Origin: Nocardioides sp.
GTDB lineage: Bacteria > Actinomycetota > Actinomycetes > Propionibacteriales > Nocardioidaceae
Reading direction: 5' to 3'
DNA: 59,817 nt
Assembly (NCBI RefSeq): GCF_030149505.1
Contig: NZ_JASBRN010000073.1
Location: forward strand, 1-59,817
This document shows, piece by piece, positions 17,708 through 26,202 of the stretch. Numbering within the stretch: position 1 is the stretch's first letter; the number at the start of each line of letters is the position of its first letter. The position numbers and the translations under genes were made by a program. The notes beneath the pieces are model-generated. The model did no database searches. It was not told the origin of the DNA and saw nothing but the letters and a program-made list of their open reading frames with translations.

Positions 17708-17948
17708 CCGTCCACGGTAGTGGGCTGCGGCCCCGGCACCCGAGTCCTCGCCGCGGTGGGGTCGGTCACCAGCACGCGTGCGTCGTGGCCGCACCCGCCC
17801 CACGGCGTACGACGGGGGGCGCGCGGGTCCGGCCGGGCGCACGCGGAGCGGGGAGCGCCTGCCCGGTGGTCACGGCACCGACGACCCCACCAGGTGGAGC
17901 GCCGCGACCTCCGGGGGCGGTTCCTGGCCGTCCGGGTGGAGCACGTGC

Positions 17949-17978
17949 TACGTTGGTGAACAGAAGGTGAACAGGAGG
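17949..17978 (+). promoter_or_regulatory. -10 box, direct repeat and strong RBS before a 45-aa ORF
   Basis: TACGTT (17949-17954) is a plausible -10. It is followed by two direct GGTGAACAG copies (17955-17963 and 17966-17974), the second running into AGGAGG (17973-17978) 6 nt before the ATG. The repeat could bind a regulator or shape the leader. Confidence 0.5.
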
Positions 17979-17984
17979 TGTCCC

Positions 17985-18122
17985 ATGCAGGACATGAAGA
18001 TGACCGGCGGCCTGACGCAGGTGTGGATCACGGTGACCGACACGGACGGGTCGTCCCGCCTGGAGTCGCGCTGGACCTCTGCGGAGCAGGCTGTCGTCCT
18101 GCACGCGACGCACGCTGCCTGA
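17985..18122 (+). CDS. Small conserved-looking protein, 45 aa
   Basis: Function not recognised. The ORF reads MQDMKMTGGLTQVWITVTD, continues with polar residues and ends VLHATHAA. It has an excellent Shine-Dalgarno (AGGAGG, 6 nt), a plausible promoter and a strong 14-bp hairpin right after it, which together make it a real single-gene unit. The predicted beta-strand pattern and lack of a signal peptide suggest a small cytoplasmic protein. Confidence 0.68.
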   Translation: MQDMKMTGGLTQVWITVTDTDGSSRLESRWTSAEQAVVLHATHAA

Positions 18123-18150
18123 CGCCGGCTCCGCTGGCGGACCCAGTCCA

Positions 18151-18185
18151 CGAGCCCCGCTCCCCCACGCCGGGAGCGGGGCTCG
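18151..18185. terminator. Strong hairpin terminator
   Basis: Perfect 14-bp arms (CGAGCCCCGCTCCC / GGGAGCGGGGCTCG) with a 7-nt loop, 28 bp after the 45-aa ORF. Confidence 0.8.
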
Positions 18186-18289
18186 CGTGCGTCCGGTCCA
18201 GACCAGCCATCCGACCGGGGGAATGAAAGCGGACCTGGGTCCGGTTAGAGTCGTTGAACATTCACCCACGGACGCCTCCAGGAGCCACC

Positions 18290-18862
18290 ATGACCACCGC
18301 AGACTTCGACGCCCCCACCACCGCCCTCGACGACATCTCGGGCGACTACACGATCGACACCAGCCACAGCCGCCTCGGCTTCACCGCCCGCCACGCCATG
18401 GTGACCAAGGTCCGCGGCCAGTTCAGCGACTGGAGCGGCACCGCCCACGTCGACGCCGCCAACCCCGCCGCCTCCAAGGTCGAGCTCTCGATCAAGACCG
18501 CCTCGATCGACACCGGCAGCCCCGACCGCGACGGCCACCTCGCCTCCGCCGACTTCTTCGACGCCGAGACCAACCCGGAGATCACCTTCGTCTCCACCCA
18601 GGTCTCGCGCAGCGGTGACGACTGGACCATCACCGGCGACCTGACCATCAAGGGCGTCGCCAAGCCGGTCACCATCGAGTTCGAGCACACCGGCTCGGCC
18701 CGCGACCCGTTCGGCAACCTGCGCATCGGCTTCGAGGGCTCGACGACGATCAACCGCAAGGACTGGGGTCTGACCTGGAACGCCGCGCTCGAGACCGGCG
18801 GCGTCCTGGTCTCGGAGAAGATCAAGCTCGACCTCGACGTCTCCGCGATCCGCAACGCCTGA
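18290..18862 (+). CDS. YceI family protein
   Basis: 190 residues, the usual length of the YceI lipocalin-like family, which binds isoprenoid or amide lipids in a beta-barrel. Recognisable segments are GDYTIDTSHSRLGFTARHAM, GHLASADFFDAETNPEITF and DLTIKGVAKPVTIEFE. There is no signal peptide, so it is predicted cytoplasmic, as in many actinobacteria. AGGAG lies 5 nt before ATG 18290, and TGAACATTCA upstream is a short dyad that could bind a MarR-type regulator. A terminator follows. Confidence 0.88.
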   Translation: MTTADFDAPTTALDDISGDYTIDTSHSRLGFTARHAMVTKVRGQFSDWSGTAHVDAANPAASKVELSIKTASIDTGSPDRDGHLASADFFDAETNPEITFVSTQVSRSGDDWTITGDLTIKGVAKPVTIEFEHTGSARDPFGNLRIGFEGSTTINRKDWGLTWNAALETGGVLVSEKIKLDLDVSAIRNA

Positions 18863-18882
18863 GCACGCGCTCGCACCCGCCC

Positions 18883-18913
18883 GCGGGGCCTCCGAGAAAA
18901 TCGGAGGCCCCGC
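18883..18913. terminator. Hairpin terminator after yceI-like gene
   Basis: Perfect 13-bp arms (GCGGGGCCTCCGA / TCGGAGGCCCCGC) around GAAAA, followed by GCATTTG with a short T-run. Confidence 0.82.
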
Positions 18914-18931
18914 GCCGCATTTGCCGCCACG

Positions 18932-19864
18932 ATGCCGCTCATGACCGCACCGCTCACGCTCCCCGAGGGCTACACCGCCCGCCCCCTCACCGCCAGCGAC
19001 GCCCGCGGCGTCTTCGAGGTGATGGCGGCGCAGGAGAAGCACGACGTCGGCACCGTCGAGATCGAGGAGGCCGACATCGTCGCCGACTGGCAACGACCGG
19101 GGTACGTCGTCGAGGAGCACGGCATCGGCGTCTTCCACGGCTCGGAGCTGGTCGCGTACGCCGAGCACGTGCGCAACGACCGCGGTGACGCCGCGGTCCA
19201 CCCCGACCACCGGGGACGCGGCCTGGGCACCCAGCTCGCGCTGTGGATGCAGGACACCGCCCGCCGCAGCGGTGCCGCGAAGGTCGGGATGCCGGTGCCG
19301 GAGGGCTCGGCCGGCGACCGGCTCCTGGAGGCCCTGGGCTACGAGGTGCGCTGGAACTCCTGGCTCCTGGTGCTTCCCGAGGGCGCGAGCATCCCCGATC
19401 GACCGGTCCCCGAGGGGTACGCCGTGCGTGCGGCCACCGAGGCGGAGCACCACGGCGCCTACACCGTCCAGGAGGACGCCTTCCTCGAGTGGTCCGACCG
19501 CCCGCGGGACACCTTCGAGGAGTGGCAGGCCGGCACCGTGCTGCGTCCGGGGTTCGAGCCGTGGCACCTGCGCGTCGTGGTCGACCCGGCCGGCGACGTG
19601 GTCGGCATGGCCTTCCTGGTGATGGCCGCCCGCGACGGTGGCGGCACCGAGGGCTTCATCGACCGGCTCGCCACCCGCGGCGACCAGCGGGGCAAGGGCC
19701 TGGGCCAGGCCCTGCTCGTCGACGCCTTCCGCGTCGCCTCCGAGCACGGGGCCTCCCGCAGCGCCCTGTCCACCGACTCCCGCACCGGCGCGCTGGGGCT
19801 CTACGAGAAGGTCGGGATGGTCGTCGCGTCCAACTGGGTCAACCGCGCCATCGACCTCGCCTGA
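18932..19864 (+). CDS. Tandem GNAT acetyltransferase
   Basis: 310 residues with two GNAT folds. The first has HPDHRGRGLGTQLA (about 90-103), a clear acetyl-CoA loop; the second has ATRGDQRGKGLGQALL (about 247-262). Two fused GNAT domains occur in mycothiol synthase MshD and in many uncharacterised actinobacterial enzymes. Here both acetyl-CoA loops look intact. The substrate is not known. A second ATG at 18941 is an alternative start; neither has a strong Shine-Dalgarno. It follows the YceI terminator and so has its own promoter. Confidence 0.82.
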   Translation: MPLMTAPLTLPEGYTARPLTASDARGVFEVMAAQEKHDVGTVEIEEADIVADWQRPGYVVEEHGIGVFHGSELVAYAEHVRNDRGDAAVHPDHRGRGLGTQLALWMQDTARRSGAAKVGMPVPEGSAGDRLLEALGYEVRWNSWLLVLPEGASIPDRPVPEGYAVRAATEAEHHGAYTVQEDAFLEWSDRPRDTFEEWQAGTVLRPGFEPWHLRVVVDPAGDVVGMAFLVMAARDGGGTEGFIDRLATRGDQRGKGLGQALLVDAFRVASEHGASRSALSTDSRTGALGLYEKVGMVVASNWVNRAIDLA

Positions 19865-19891
19865 CCCTGCCCGCCTCCCCGGCGCACCATC

Positions 19892-19928
19892 GCTGGTCGA
19901 GGTGCGAGCGCCGCGAGCCACGAGACCC
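19892..19928. repeat. Short GGTCGAGGTGCGAGC-type dispersed repeat
   Basis: CTGGTCGAGGTGCGAGCG followed by CCGCGAGCCACGAGACCC. Related copies lie at 35470-35506 (inverted) and 54731-54814. Confidence 0.75.
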
Positions 19929-19986
19929 TCACCATCGGCCTCGCGGAAGGATCTCCCGGGTCGGCGAGCCACGCCGGGCCGCGCGA

Positions 19987-20586
19987 TCAGCCGGGGACCT
20001 CGACGGTGGTCACGAGCGAGGTGACCGACGGCCGCGCCGGGGTCGAGGAGAACCCGAAGCCCGGCTCGGGGCTGACCGGCCGGAGCGCGCCGAGGTCCAC
20101 CCCGTCGTACGAGCCGGTCGCGGAGCGGAGGACGTGGTGGTCGGTGGCGGCGTACCACTCACGCCTGCCGTTGCCCGCCGAGCCGCGTGTCCGCACACCC
20201 CGCATGACGACCCGGGCGACCGGGTCGGTGACGGCGCACCACGCGGGACTCGTGCCGACCGCCGTCGGGACCGCGCGCAGCAGCCGGCCCAGCGTGGTGC
20301 GGTGGCCGAGCTCGAGGTCGAGGAGCAGGGACGGCGAGCGCACCAGCCAGCGGGTCTCGCCCTCGACGGTGAGCGGCTCGATCCGCACCTCGTCGAAGGT
20401 GTACGTCGCCGCGACGAAGTCCGCGACCTCCTGGCTCGGCGCGAGCAGGACGCGGCGGCCGTCGGCCTCGGCGACCATGGCGTCGGCGAAGCTGCCCAGG
20501 GGCGAGCGGTCCCAGCGCCCCACGACGACCCGCACGCCGGAGGTCGACCCGATCCCGGCGATGGCGCCCTCGAAGCGCTGTCGCAC
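19987..20586 (-). CDS. Hypothetical protein, 199 aa
   Basis: Not recognised. The sequence begins MRQRFEGAIAGIGSTSGVRVVVG and contains GSFADAMVAEADGRRVLLAPS and ATYTFDEVRIEPL, a regular alternation of strands and helices with no signal or membrane segment. Codon use is like its neighbours. GTG 20586 has AGAAGGGA about 10 nt upstream. It starts 36 bp after a 28-aa membrane peptide gene on the same strand and is probably co-transcribed with it. Confidence 0.7.
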   Translation of the reverse strand: MRQRFEGAIAGIGSTSGVRVVVGRWDRSPLGSFADAMVAEADGRRVLLAPSQEVADFVAATYTFDEVRIEPLTVEGETRWLVRSPSLLLDLELGHRTTLGRLLRAVPTAVGTSPAWCAVTDPVARVVMRGVRTRGSAGNGRREWYAATDHHVLRSATGSYDGVDLGALRPVSPEPGFGFSSTPARPSVTSLVTTVEVPG

Positions 20587-20622
20587 CGCGCTGCGTCCCT
20601 TCTCGAGGGTGGCCTCAGGCGG

Positions 20623-20709
20623 TCACTTCTTGTGGGCGTTGACGAAGAACATGCGGTAGCCGAGGTAGGCCAGCGCGACGATGATGGCCAGGCCGATCAG
20701 GATCTTCAT
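20623..20709 (-). CDS. 28-aa single-pass membrane peptide
   Basis: MKILIGLAIIVALAYLGYRM then a short tail ending AHKK: one hydrophobic helix with a positively charged end, the profile of a membrane microprotein. GGGAGGG stands just before the ATG. The stop is 36 bp before the 199-aa gene, suggesting one operon. It is too short for a function call. Confidence 0.6.
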   Translation of the reverse strand: MKILIGLAIIVALAYLGYRMFFVNAHKK

Positions 20710-20805
20710 GACCCGACCCTCCCGCTGCCGTGGCCGGCCCGGCTCACCCCGGGAGGTCCGGGCGTGGCCGGGTCGTGGTTGCTGTGACCTGTGGGGCGGG
20801 CGGGC

Positions 20806-20869
20806 GGGTACTCCGCATCATTTCTGCTGCCGAGCTCGCAGCAAGCATCAGGAATGATGCGGAGTACCC
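20806..20869. repeat. 64-bp nested inverted repeat
   Basis: Perfect 17-bp outer arms (GGGTACTCCGCATCATT at 20806-20822, complement at 20853-20869) enclose a second small dyad TGCTGC/GCAGCA. It stands 15 bp past the acyl-CoA dehydrogenase stop, so it may act as that gene's terminator, or be a small miniature element. Confidence 0.82.
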
Positions 20870-20884
20870 CCGGCTCCGGGCGAC

Positions 20885-22111
20885 TCAGCGGATCGGCGCG
20901 CCCGAGATCGTCCGGGCGATGACCAGGCGCTGGATCTCCGAGGTGCCCTCGAAGATGGTGTAGATCCGGGCGTCGCGGGCCCAGCGCTCGACGGGGTACT
21001 CCCGCGTGAAGCCGTTGCCGCCCAGGATCTGCATCGCCTGGCCGGTTACCCGGATGGCGGTCTCGCCGGCGAAGAGCTTCGACATCGACCCCTCGGCCTT
21101 GTCGAAGGCACCGCCGGTGGCGGCCTTCCACGAGGCGCGCCACACCAGCAGGCGGGCGGCGTCGATCTGGGTCGCCATGTCGGCGAGCTGGAAGGCCACG
21201 CCCTGGTTCTCGATGATCGGCTTGCCGAACTGCTCGCGGGTCTTGGCGTAGTCCAGGGCGGTCTCGTACGCCGCGCGGGCGATGCCGACGGCCTGCGCGC
21301 CGACCGCGGGACGGGTGCGCTCGAAGGTCGCCATGCTCGCATTGCCGCCACCGCTCTTGGCGCCCTCGCGGGCCCGGGCCAGGCGGGCGTCGAGCTTGTC
21401 CTTGCCACCGAGCAGGCAGCGGCCGGGCACGCGCACGTTGTCGAGGACGACCTCGGCGGTGTGGGAGGCGCGGATGCCGTGCTTGTGGAACTTCTGGCCC
21501 TGGGAGAGGCCCTTGGTCCCCGGCGGGACGATGAAGGAGGCCTGGCCGCGGGTGCGCAGGTCGGGGTCGACGACGGCGGTGACGACGTGGACGTCGGCGA
21601 GGCCGCCGTTGGTCGCCCAGGTCTTGGTGCCGTTGATGACCCATTCGTCGGTGGCCTCGTCGTAGACGGCACGGGTGCGCATCGCGCCCACGTCGGACCC
21701 CGCGTCGGGCTCGGAGGAGCAGAACGCCGCGATCTTCAGGTCGCCGGGCGTCCCGAACATCTCCGGAGCCCACTCCGCGAGCTGCTCGGGGGTGCCGTTG
21801 CTGGCCAGGCCGGCCGCGGCCAGCGCCGTACCGACGATCGAGAGGCCGATGCCGGCGTCACCCCAGAACACCTCCTCCATGAAGATCGGGATGCCGAGTC
21901 CGGTGGGGTCGAAGGACTGGGTGGCGAAGAAGTCGAGGGAGTAGATCCCCACCTTCGCGGCCTCCTCGACCACGGGCCAGGGGAACTCCTCCTTCTCGTC
22001 CCACTCCGCGGCCGCGGGTCGGATGACATCCGCTGCGAAGGTGTGCAGCCACTGCTGCAGCTCGACGTGGTCGGGGGAGGGGCCGAAGCTCGGCACGGGT
22101 GCGTCCGTCAC
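20885..22111 (-). CDS. Acyl-CoA dehydrogenase
   Basis: 408 residues, normal size. FAD-dependent alpha,beta-dehydrogenation of an acyl-CoA. Segments seen: AAFCSSEPDAGSDVGAMRT (FAD/substrate loop), KTWATNGG, TREQFGKPI, QILGGNGFTREYPVERWARDARIYTIFEGTSEIQ with the catalytic Glu at about 388. The chain-length preference cannot be read. The GTG start at 22111 is preceded by TACTCT with 7 nt between, giving a probable leaderless mRNA, and by the dyad GACACGGTGTC. Confidence 0.9.
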   Translation of the reverse strand: MTDAPVPSFGPSPDHVELQQWLHTFAADVIRPAAAEWDEKEEFPWPVVEEAAKVGIYSLDFFATQSFDPTGLGIPIFMEEVFWGDAGIGLSIVGTALAAAGLASNGTPEQLAEWAPEMFGTPGDLKIAAFCSSEPDAGSDVGAMRTRAVYDEATDEWVINGTKTWATNGGLADVHVVTAVVDPDLRTRGQASFIVPPGTKGLSQGQKFHKHGIRASHTAEVVLDNVRVPGRCLLGGKDKLDARLARAREGAKSGGGNASMATFERTRPAVGAQAVGIARAAYETALDYAKTREQFGKPIIENQGVAFQLADMATQIDAARLLVWRASWKAATGGAFDKAEGSMSKLFAGETAIRVTGQAMQILGGNGFTREYPVERWARDARIYTIFEGTSEIQRLVIARTISGAPIR

Positions 22112-22118
22112 GTACCCG

Positions 22119-22140
22119 AGAGTAACTGCGACACGGTGTC
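22119..22140 (-). promoter_or_regulatory. Leaderless promoter and dyad of the acyl-CoA dehydrogenase
   Basis: TACTCT (22124-22119, minus strand) ends 7 nt before the GTG. Just upstream GACACGGTGTC (22130-22140) is an 11-bp perfect dyad, a candidate operator for a fatty-acid regulator. Confidence 0.5.
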
Positions 22141-22299
22141 AGTGCGGAGGAATCTCAGCGGTTCGCTCAGCACCTCTCGAGGCAGGCAAAGCCTTGCCCA
22201 CGGCTTGGCAACAGCCGTCGCTTTCCACACCTCTGGTGGGCCAGCATGTCGCCAGCGTCGTGACCACGGCGCAGGACGCCGGGTTGCTGGGGGGCTGCC

Positions 22300-22695
22300 G
22301 TGGACAAGGACCTGATCGAGGCACTGGAACGGGTGGGGCGGGGGCGGCTGTCCTTCGAGCACGCCCAGTGCAGGTTGACCCACCAGCGCTGCGACGGGGG
22401 GTGGACGCCGGTCTTCGCGACAGCGGGCGAGATCCGCGCCCTCATGCAGCTCCTCCTCCTGCGGGAGTCCGAGCCGGTGCCCCGAGACGTGCCCCCACTC
22501 GACGTCGCCGTGCGGCTGCTGCTCGAGCACCTCGACCACCACCCGGTGCAGGCCGTCCTCGGCGTGGAGTACCTCCGACGCGCGGCCTTGGGCGACCGCC
22601 TCCTGGCGGCCGCCTTCGGTGGCCCGCAGCTGGCGATCCTGGCCGAGCGGCACCCGCGTTGCGAGGGACCGGACGCTGACTTCTGCGCCTGCTGA
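22300..22695 (+). CDS. Hypothetical protein, 131 aa
   Basis: Not recognised. Mostly helical, with Leu-rich stretches (ALMQLLLLRESE, VRLLLEHLDHH), five Cys including a C-terminal CAC, and no signal or membrane segment. The GTG start has only a G-run upstream as a possible ribosome site. It stands alone, divergent from the acyl-CoA dehydrogenase and convergent with the next hypothetical gene. It could still be spurious, but no better frame covers this stretch. Confidence 0.5.
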   Translation: MDKDLIEALERVGRGRLSFEHAQCRLTHQRCDGGWTPVFATAGEIRALMQLLLLRESEPVPRDVPPLDVAVRLLLEHLDHHPVQAVLGVEYLRRAALGDRLLAAAFGGPQLAILAERHPRCEGPDADFCAC

Positions 22696-22728
22696 CCCGC
22701 CGCCGCGCCCGTGACCGACGCAGGTGGA

Positions 22729-23043
22729 TCAGCGGCGAACGGTGCGGACGACCTTCTTCACGGCACCGAACCCCGCACCGGCGGCACGTCCGGCGACGCG
22801 GTGCGGCTTGCGGTTGGCCAGGTCGACGAGGGAGTCGGCGACGCCCCAGGTGAGCTTGCCCTCGGAGAGCTCGACCAGCGTCTCGAGCGGGAAGTTGAGG
22901 GTCATCTCCTCCAGTTCCTGGCGCTCCTTCTCCGTCTGCGTCGGCGGGAGCTGGCGCAGGATCATCGCCTTGAACGCCCGGCCCGGGGCCGTGGTGGCGA
23001 GCTCGGCGACGGTGGACTGGCGGGTGAACGGGCGGCTGGTCAT
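22729..23043 (-). CDS. Hypothetical protein, 104 aa
   Basis: Starts MTSRPFTRQSTVAELATTAP, a pattern seen at the head of some actinobacterial proteins, then a helical middle (TEKERQELEEMTLNFPLETLVEL) and a strongly basic C-terminus (AVKKVVRTVRR) that could bind a membrane or nucleic acid. AGGAG lies 7 nt before the ATG. It is 133 bp downstream of a TetR gene on the same strand. Function unknown. Confidence 0.65.
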   Translation of the reverse strand: MTSRPFTRQSTVAELATTAPGRAFKAMILRQLPPTQTEKERQELEEMTLNFPLETLVELSEGKLTWGVADSLVDLANRKPHRVAGRAAGAGFGAVKKVVRTVRR

Positions 23044-23176
23044 GGGGCTCTCCTGTCGGGGGATCGCCGCGGGGCGGCGGCGCTGCGCAACGTACCCCCG
23101 CCGGGGGCCGCGGGGACGCGGTTCCGAGCAGCAGGACGGCGTACGACGGGGTGCCGGCCCGGCCCGCCGGGGCGGC

Positions 23177-23794
23177 TCAGCGGTGGGCGAGCCGGGTGAA
23201 CGCGCGGGTGGCGGCGTCGACGAGCTCGGCGGGCTCGGTGTCGAGCGTGCCCTCGATCCAGCCGGCGACCAGCTCGGAGAGTCCGCCCACGAACAGGATG
23301 CCGGCCAGCTCGCCGCGCGAGCCGGGCTCGGCCTCCTCGCCGTACAGCTCGCCGGCCTCCATCGCGGCGAACGAGCTGAGCGAGCGCAGCATCTCCTGGC
23401 GCCGCTCGCGCAGCTCGGCGCGGCCGGGAGCGAGGATCATCGCGACCCGTCCCTTGCGCGGGTCCTTCACGAAGACGTCGAGGAAGGCCGCGATGCCGAT
23501 CCGGGCGCGGTCGGCGGGGTCGCCACTGGTCTGCTCCAGCGCGGCGGCGGTGACCTCGACGATCTCGTCGTAGATCGACTTCAGTACCTCCTCGAGGGCC
23601 TCCTCGAGGTTGGCGAACTGCTCGTAGAAGTAGCGCTCGGTGAGCTGGGCCTGCTGGCAGATGCGGGTCATGGTGACCGGCGGACCGCCCTCGCGACCCC
23701 ACACCTCGAGGGTCGCCTCGAGCAGCCGCTCGCGTCGCTCCGCGGCGCGCTCCTGCGCCGTCAGACCCCGGTAGACGCCCTTCTTCACCGCCAC
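23177..23794 (-). CDS. TetR family regulator of the P450/SDR operon
   Basis: About 205 residues from the GTG at 23794 (an in-frame start at 23830 is possible). The helix-turn-helix is in TMTRICQQAQLTERYFYEQFANL (about 41-63). It diverges from the P450 gene, with the dyad TGACAG-N6-CTGTCA between, so it most likely represses that operon until a substrate binds. Confidence 0.82.
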   Translation of the reverse strand: MAVKKGVYRGLTAQERAAERRERLLEATLEVWGREGGPPVTMTRICQQAQLTERYFYEQFANLEEALEEVLKSIYDEIVEVTAAALEQTSGDPADRARIGIAAFLDVFVKDPRKGRVAMILAPGRAELRERRQEMLRSLSSFAAMEAGELYGEEAEPGSRGELAGILFVGGLSELVAGWIEGTLDTEPAELVDAATRAFTRLAHR

Positions 23795-23891
23795 GGGCAC
23801 AGGCTGCCACGGGCGCCCGACAGCACGCACCCCGGCGCGCCCGACCCCTGGAACGCGGGCCCCGCCGGTCCGGGCCGGCGCGGGACAACAC

Positions 23892-23919
23892 TTGACAGAG
23901 GCTCCTGTCAGAATACGAT
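23892..23919 (+). promoter_or_regulatory. P450 promoter with overlapping TetR operator
   Basis: TTGACA (23892-23897) and TACGAT (23914-23919) with a 16-bp spacer form a good sigma-70-type promoter. The -35 and spacer carry TGACAG-N6-CTGTCA (23893-23910). The -10 ends 6 nt before the GTG start, so the transcript should be leaderless. Confidence 0.72.
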
Positions 23920-23925
23920 CGCGGC

Positions 23926-25287
23926 GTGACGCAGACCACGGGAGAGCGGGTGCGTGAGATCCCCGCGCCCGTGCGCGGGGCGCACGGGCTGCCGGTCCTC
24001 GGCCAGCTGCTCGACTACGCCCGGGACCCGCAGGCCCTCTTCGAGCGCCAGTGGACGACGTACGGCGCGGTGTCGCCGCTGCGCGTCGCCGGCCGCCACC
24101 GGTGGGCGATGCTGCTGGGCGCCGACGCGCTGGAGGCCGTCTTCACCAACCGCGACAAGGCCTTCGCCAACCAGCCCGCGTGGTCGTACCTGGTCGGGCC
24201 GTTCTTCCACGGCGGACTGATGCTCCTCGACTTCGAGGAGCACCACCTGCACCGGCGGATCCTCCAGCAGGCCTTCACCCGCGACCGGCTCGAGGGCTAC
24301 ACCGCGCGCGTGCACCCGGCCGTCGCCCGTGGGGTCGCCTCCTGGGAGCCCGGGCGCGACTTCCGCGCCTACCCCGCGCTCAAGGCGCTGACCCTCGACA
24401 TCGCCGCCGACATCTTCATGGGCGGGGCCGAGCACACCTCGCCCCAGCAGATGGACCGGGTCAACCGCGCGTTCATCGACTGCGTGCAGGCGGCGACCTC
24501 CGTGGTGCGGATGCCGGTCCCGCCGGGCCGCTGGTGGCGGGGCCACCGCGGCCGCCGGCTGCTGGAGGAGTTCCTGCGCTCCTACCTCCCCGAGCGGCGC
24601 GCGAGCGAGACCCCGGACCTGCTCAGCCAGCTCTGCCACGTGCGCAGCGAGGACGGCGAGGGCCTCACCGACGACCAGGTCGTCGACCACATGGTCTTCC
24701 TCATGATGGCCGCGCACGACACCTCCACCATCACGCTCTCCACGATGCTGGAGCTGCTCGGCAAGCACCCCGACTGGCAGGAGCGCTGCCGGGCGGAGTC
24801 CCGCGCCCTCGGCGGGCAGCCGTCCCTGGCCGAGCTGGACACCCTCACCTCGCTGGACCTGGTGATGCGCGAGTGCCTGAGGCTGCGGGCCCCGGTGCCG
24901 GTCGTGGTGCGCAAGGCCGTGCGGGAGACCGTCGTGCTCGGCCACCGCATACCCGAGGGCACCTTCCTCATGGTCTCCCCGCAGTTCACGCACCTGCAGC
25001 CCGAGCTGTGGGACGACCCGCACCGCTTCGACCCCGAGCGCTTCGGGCCCGAGCGCCGCGAGGACAAGCGGCACCGCCACGCCTGGGACCCCTTCGGTGG
25101 CGGCGTGCACAAGTGCCTGGGCCTGTTCTTCGCCGGCGCCGAGGTCAAGGCCGTCATGCACCACCTGTTGCGCCGCTTCGAGTGGCGGGTGGACCCCGAC
25201 TACACCGCCCCCCTCGACAACCACTCCCTCCCGTTCCCGGTCGACGGACAGCCCGTCGACCTCTACCCCCTCGGAGGCCACCGATGA
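23926..25287 (+). CDS. Cytochrome P450
   Basis: 453 residues, soluble bacterial type. I-helix oxygen-binding AAHDTSTIT (normal A/G-x-D/H-T-T/S), ExxR in MRECLRLRAPVP, and heme loop FGGGVHKCLG with the Cys ligand at 397. No membrane anchor is present, though it is longer than typical class I P450s and resembles those that act on sterols or fatty acids. It overlaps the SDR gene (ATGA), so a hydroxylation followed by alcohol oxidation is likely. No ferredoxin gene is nearby. Confidence 0.9.
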   Translation: MTQTTGERVREIPAPVRGAHGLPVLGQLLDYARDPQALFERQWTTYGAVSPLRVAGRHRWAMLLGADALEAVFTNRDKAFANQPAWSYLVGPFFHGGLMLLDFEEHHLHRRILQQAFTRDRLEGYTARVHPAVARGVASWEPGRDFRAYPALKALTLDIAADIFMGGAEHTSPQQMDRVNRAFIDCVQAATSVVRMPVPPGRWWRGHRGRRLLEEFLRSYLPERRASETPDLLSQLCHVRSEDGEGLTDDQVVDHMVFLMMAAHDTSTITLSTMLELLGKHPDWQERCRAESRALGGQPSLAELDTLTSLDLVMRECLRLRAPVPVVVRKAVRETVVLGHRIPEGTFLMVSPQFTHLQPELWDDPHRFDPERFGPERREDKRHRHAWDPFGGGVHKCLGLFFAGAEVKAVMHHLLRRFEWRVDPDYTAPLDNHSLPFPVDGQPVDLYPLGGHR

Positions 25288-26135
25288 CCCGCTCCTCCCG
25301 CCTCGCCCGCACCCCCGACCGTGACCTGCGCGGGAAGGTCGTCGCCATCACCGGCGCCGGTCGCGGCATCGGCCTGGCCACCGCCGGCCGCTTCGCCGAC
25401 GCCGGGGCCCGCGTGGTCATCGGCGACCTCGACGACGACGTCGCCGCCAAGGCAGCCGCCCAGGTCGGTGGAGGCGCCGAGGGGTACGTCGTCGACGTCT
25501 CCGACCGCGCCTCGTTCGCCGCGTTCCTGGCCCAGGCCGAGGCGCTCGGCCCGGTCGAGGTGCTGGTCAACAACGCCGGGATCATGCCGCTCTCCCCGCT
25601 GGTCGAGCAGAGCGACGAGTCGATCGACAAGATCCTCGAGGTCAACCTCCGCGCCGTCATCACGGGCACCCAGCTGGCCGCCCGCACCATGCTCGAGCGC
25701 GGTCACGGCCACGTCGTCAACGTCGCCTCCGCGGTCGGCCGGATCGGCATGGCCGGCGGCGCCGTCTACTCCGCCAGCAAGTTCGGCGTGGTCGGTTTCT
25801 CCGAGGCGATGTCCGCCGAGCTGGCCCCCGGCGGCGTCGACGTCTCGGTCGTGCTGCCCACCGTCGTGGCCACCGAGCTCGGCGCCGGCGTGCAGGCCGC
25901 CCGCGGCATGCGCCCGTGCAAGCCCGAGGAGGTCGCGGACGCGATCCTCTCCGTGGCCCGGCGCCCCCGCTTCGAGACCTGGGTCCCGGCCTACGCCAAG
26001 GGGATCTTCTACTCCTCCAACACCCTGCCCCGCCGCGCCCGCGACGCCGTCAGCCACGCCATGGGCGCCGACACGTCGCTGTCGAAGGTCGACCTCGAGG
26101 CGCGGGCGGAGTACGAGCGCCGCGCCGGTCGCTGA
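25284..26135 (+). CDS. Short-chain dehydrogenase/reductase
   Basis: 283 residues. Classical SDR: cofactor loop TGAGRGIG (about 24-31), NNAG, catalytic Ser149, Tyr162 and Lys166 (YSASK). Acts as an NAD(P)-linked alcohol dehydrogenase or ketoreductase. Starts inside the P450 stop (ATGA) and so shares its mRNA; the product of the P450 is the natural substrate candidate. Its extended C-terminus (FYSSNTLPRRARDAV) is longer than in short SDRs. Confidence 0.88.
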   Translation: MTRSSRLARTPDRDLRGKVVAITGAGRGIGLATAGRFADAGARVVIGDLDDDVAAKAAAQVGGGAEGYVVDVSDRASFAAFLAQAEALGPVEVLVNNAGIMPLSPLVEQSDESIDKILEVNLRAVITGTQLAARTMLERGHGHVVNVASAVGRIGMAGGAVYSASKFGVVGFSEAMSAELAPGGVDVSVVLPTVVATELGAGVQAARGMRPCKPEEVADAILSVARRPRFETWVPAYAKGIFYSSNTLPRRARDAVSHAMGADTSLSKVDLEARAEYERRAGR

Positions 26136-26202
26136 GCGCGTCGGCGGCGCCGGTCCGCGGATAGTCCGGACACGCGAGCCCCGGGTGCCGCACCCTGGTC
26201 GG

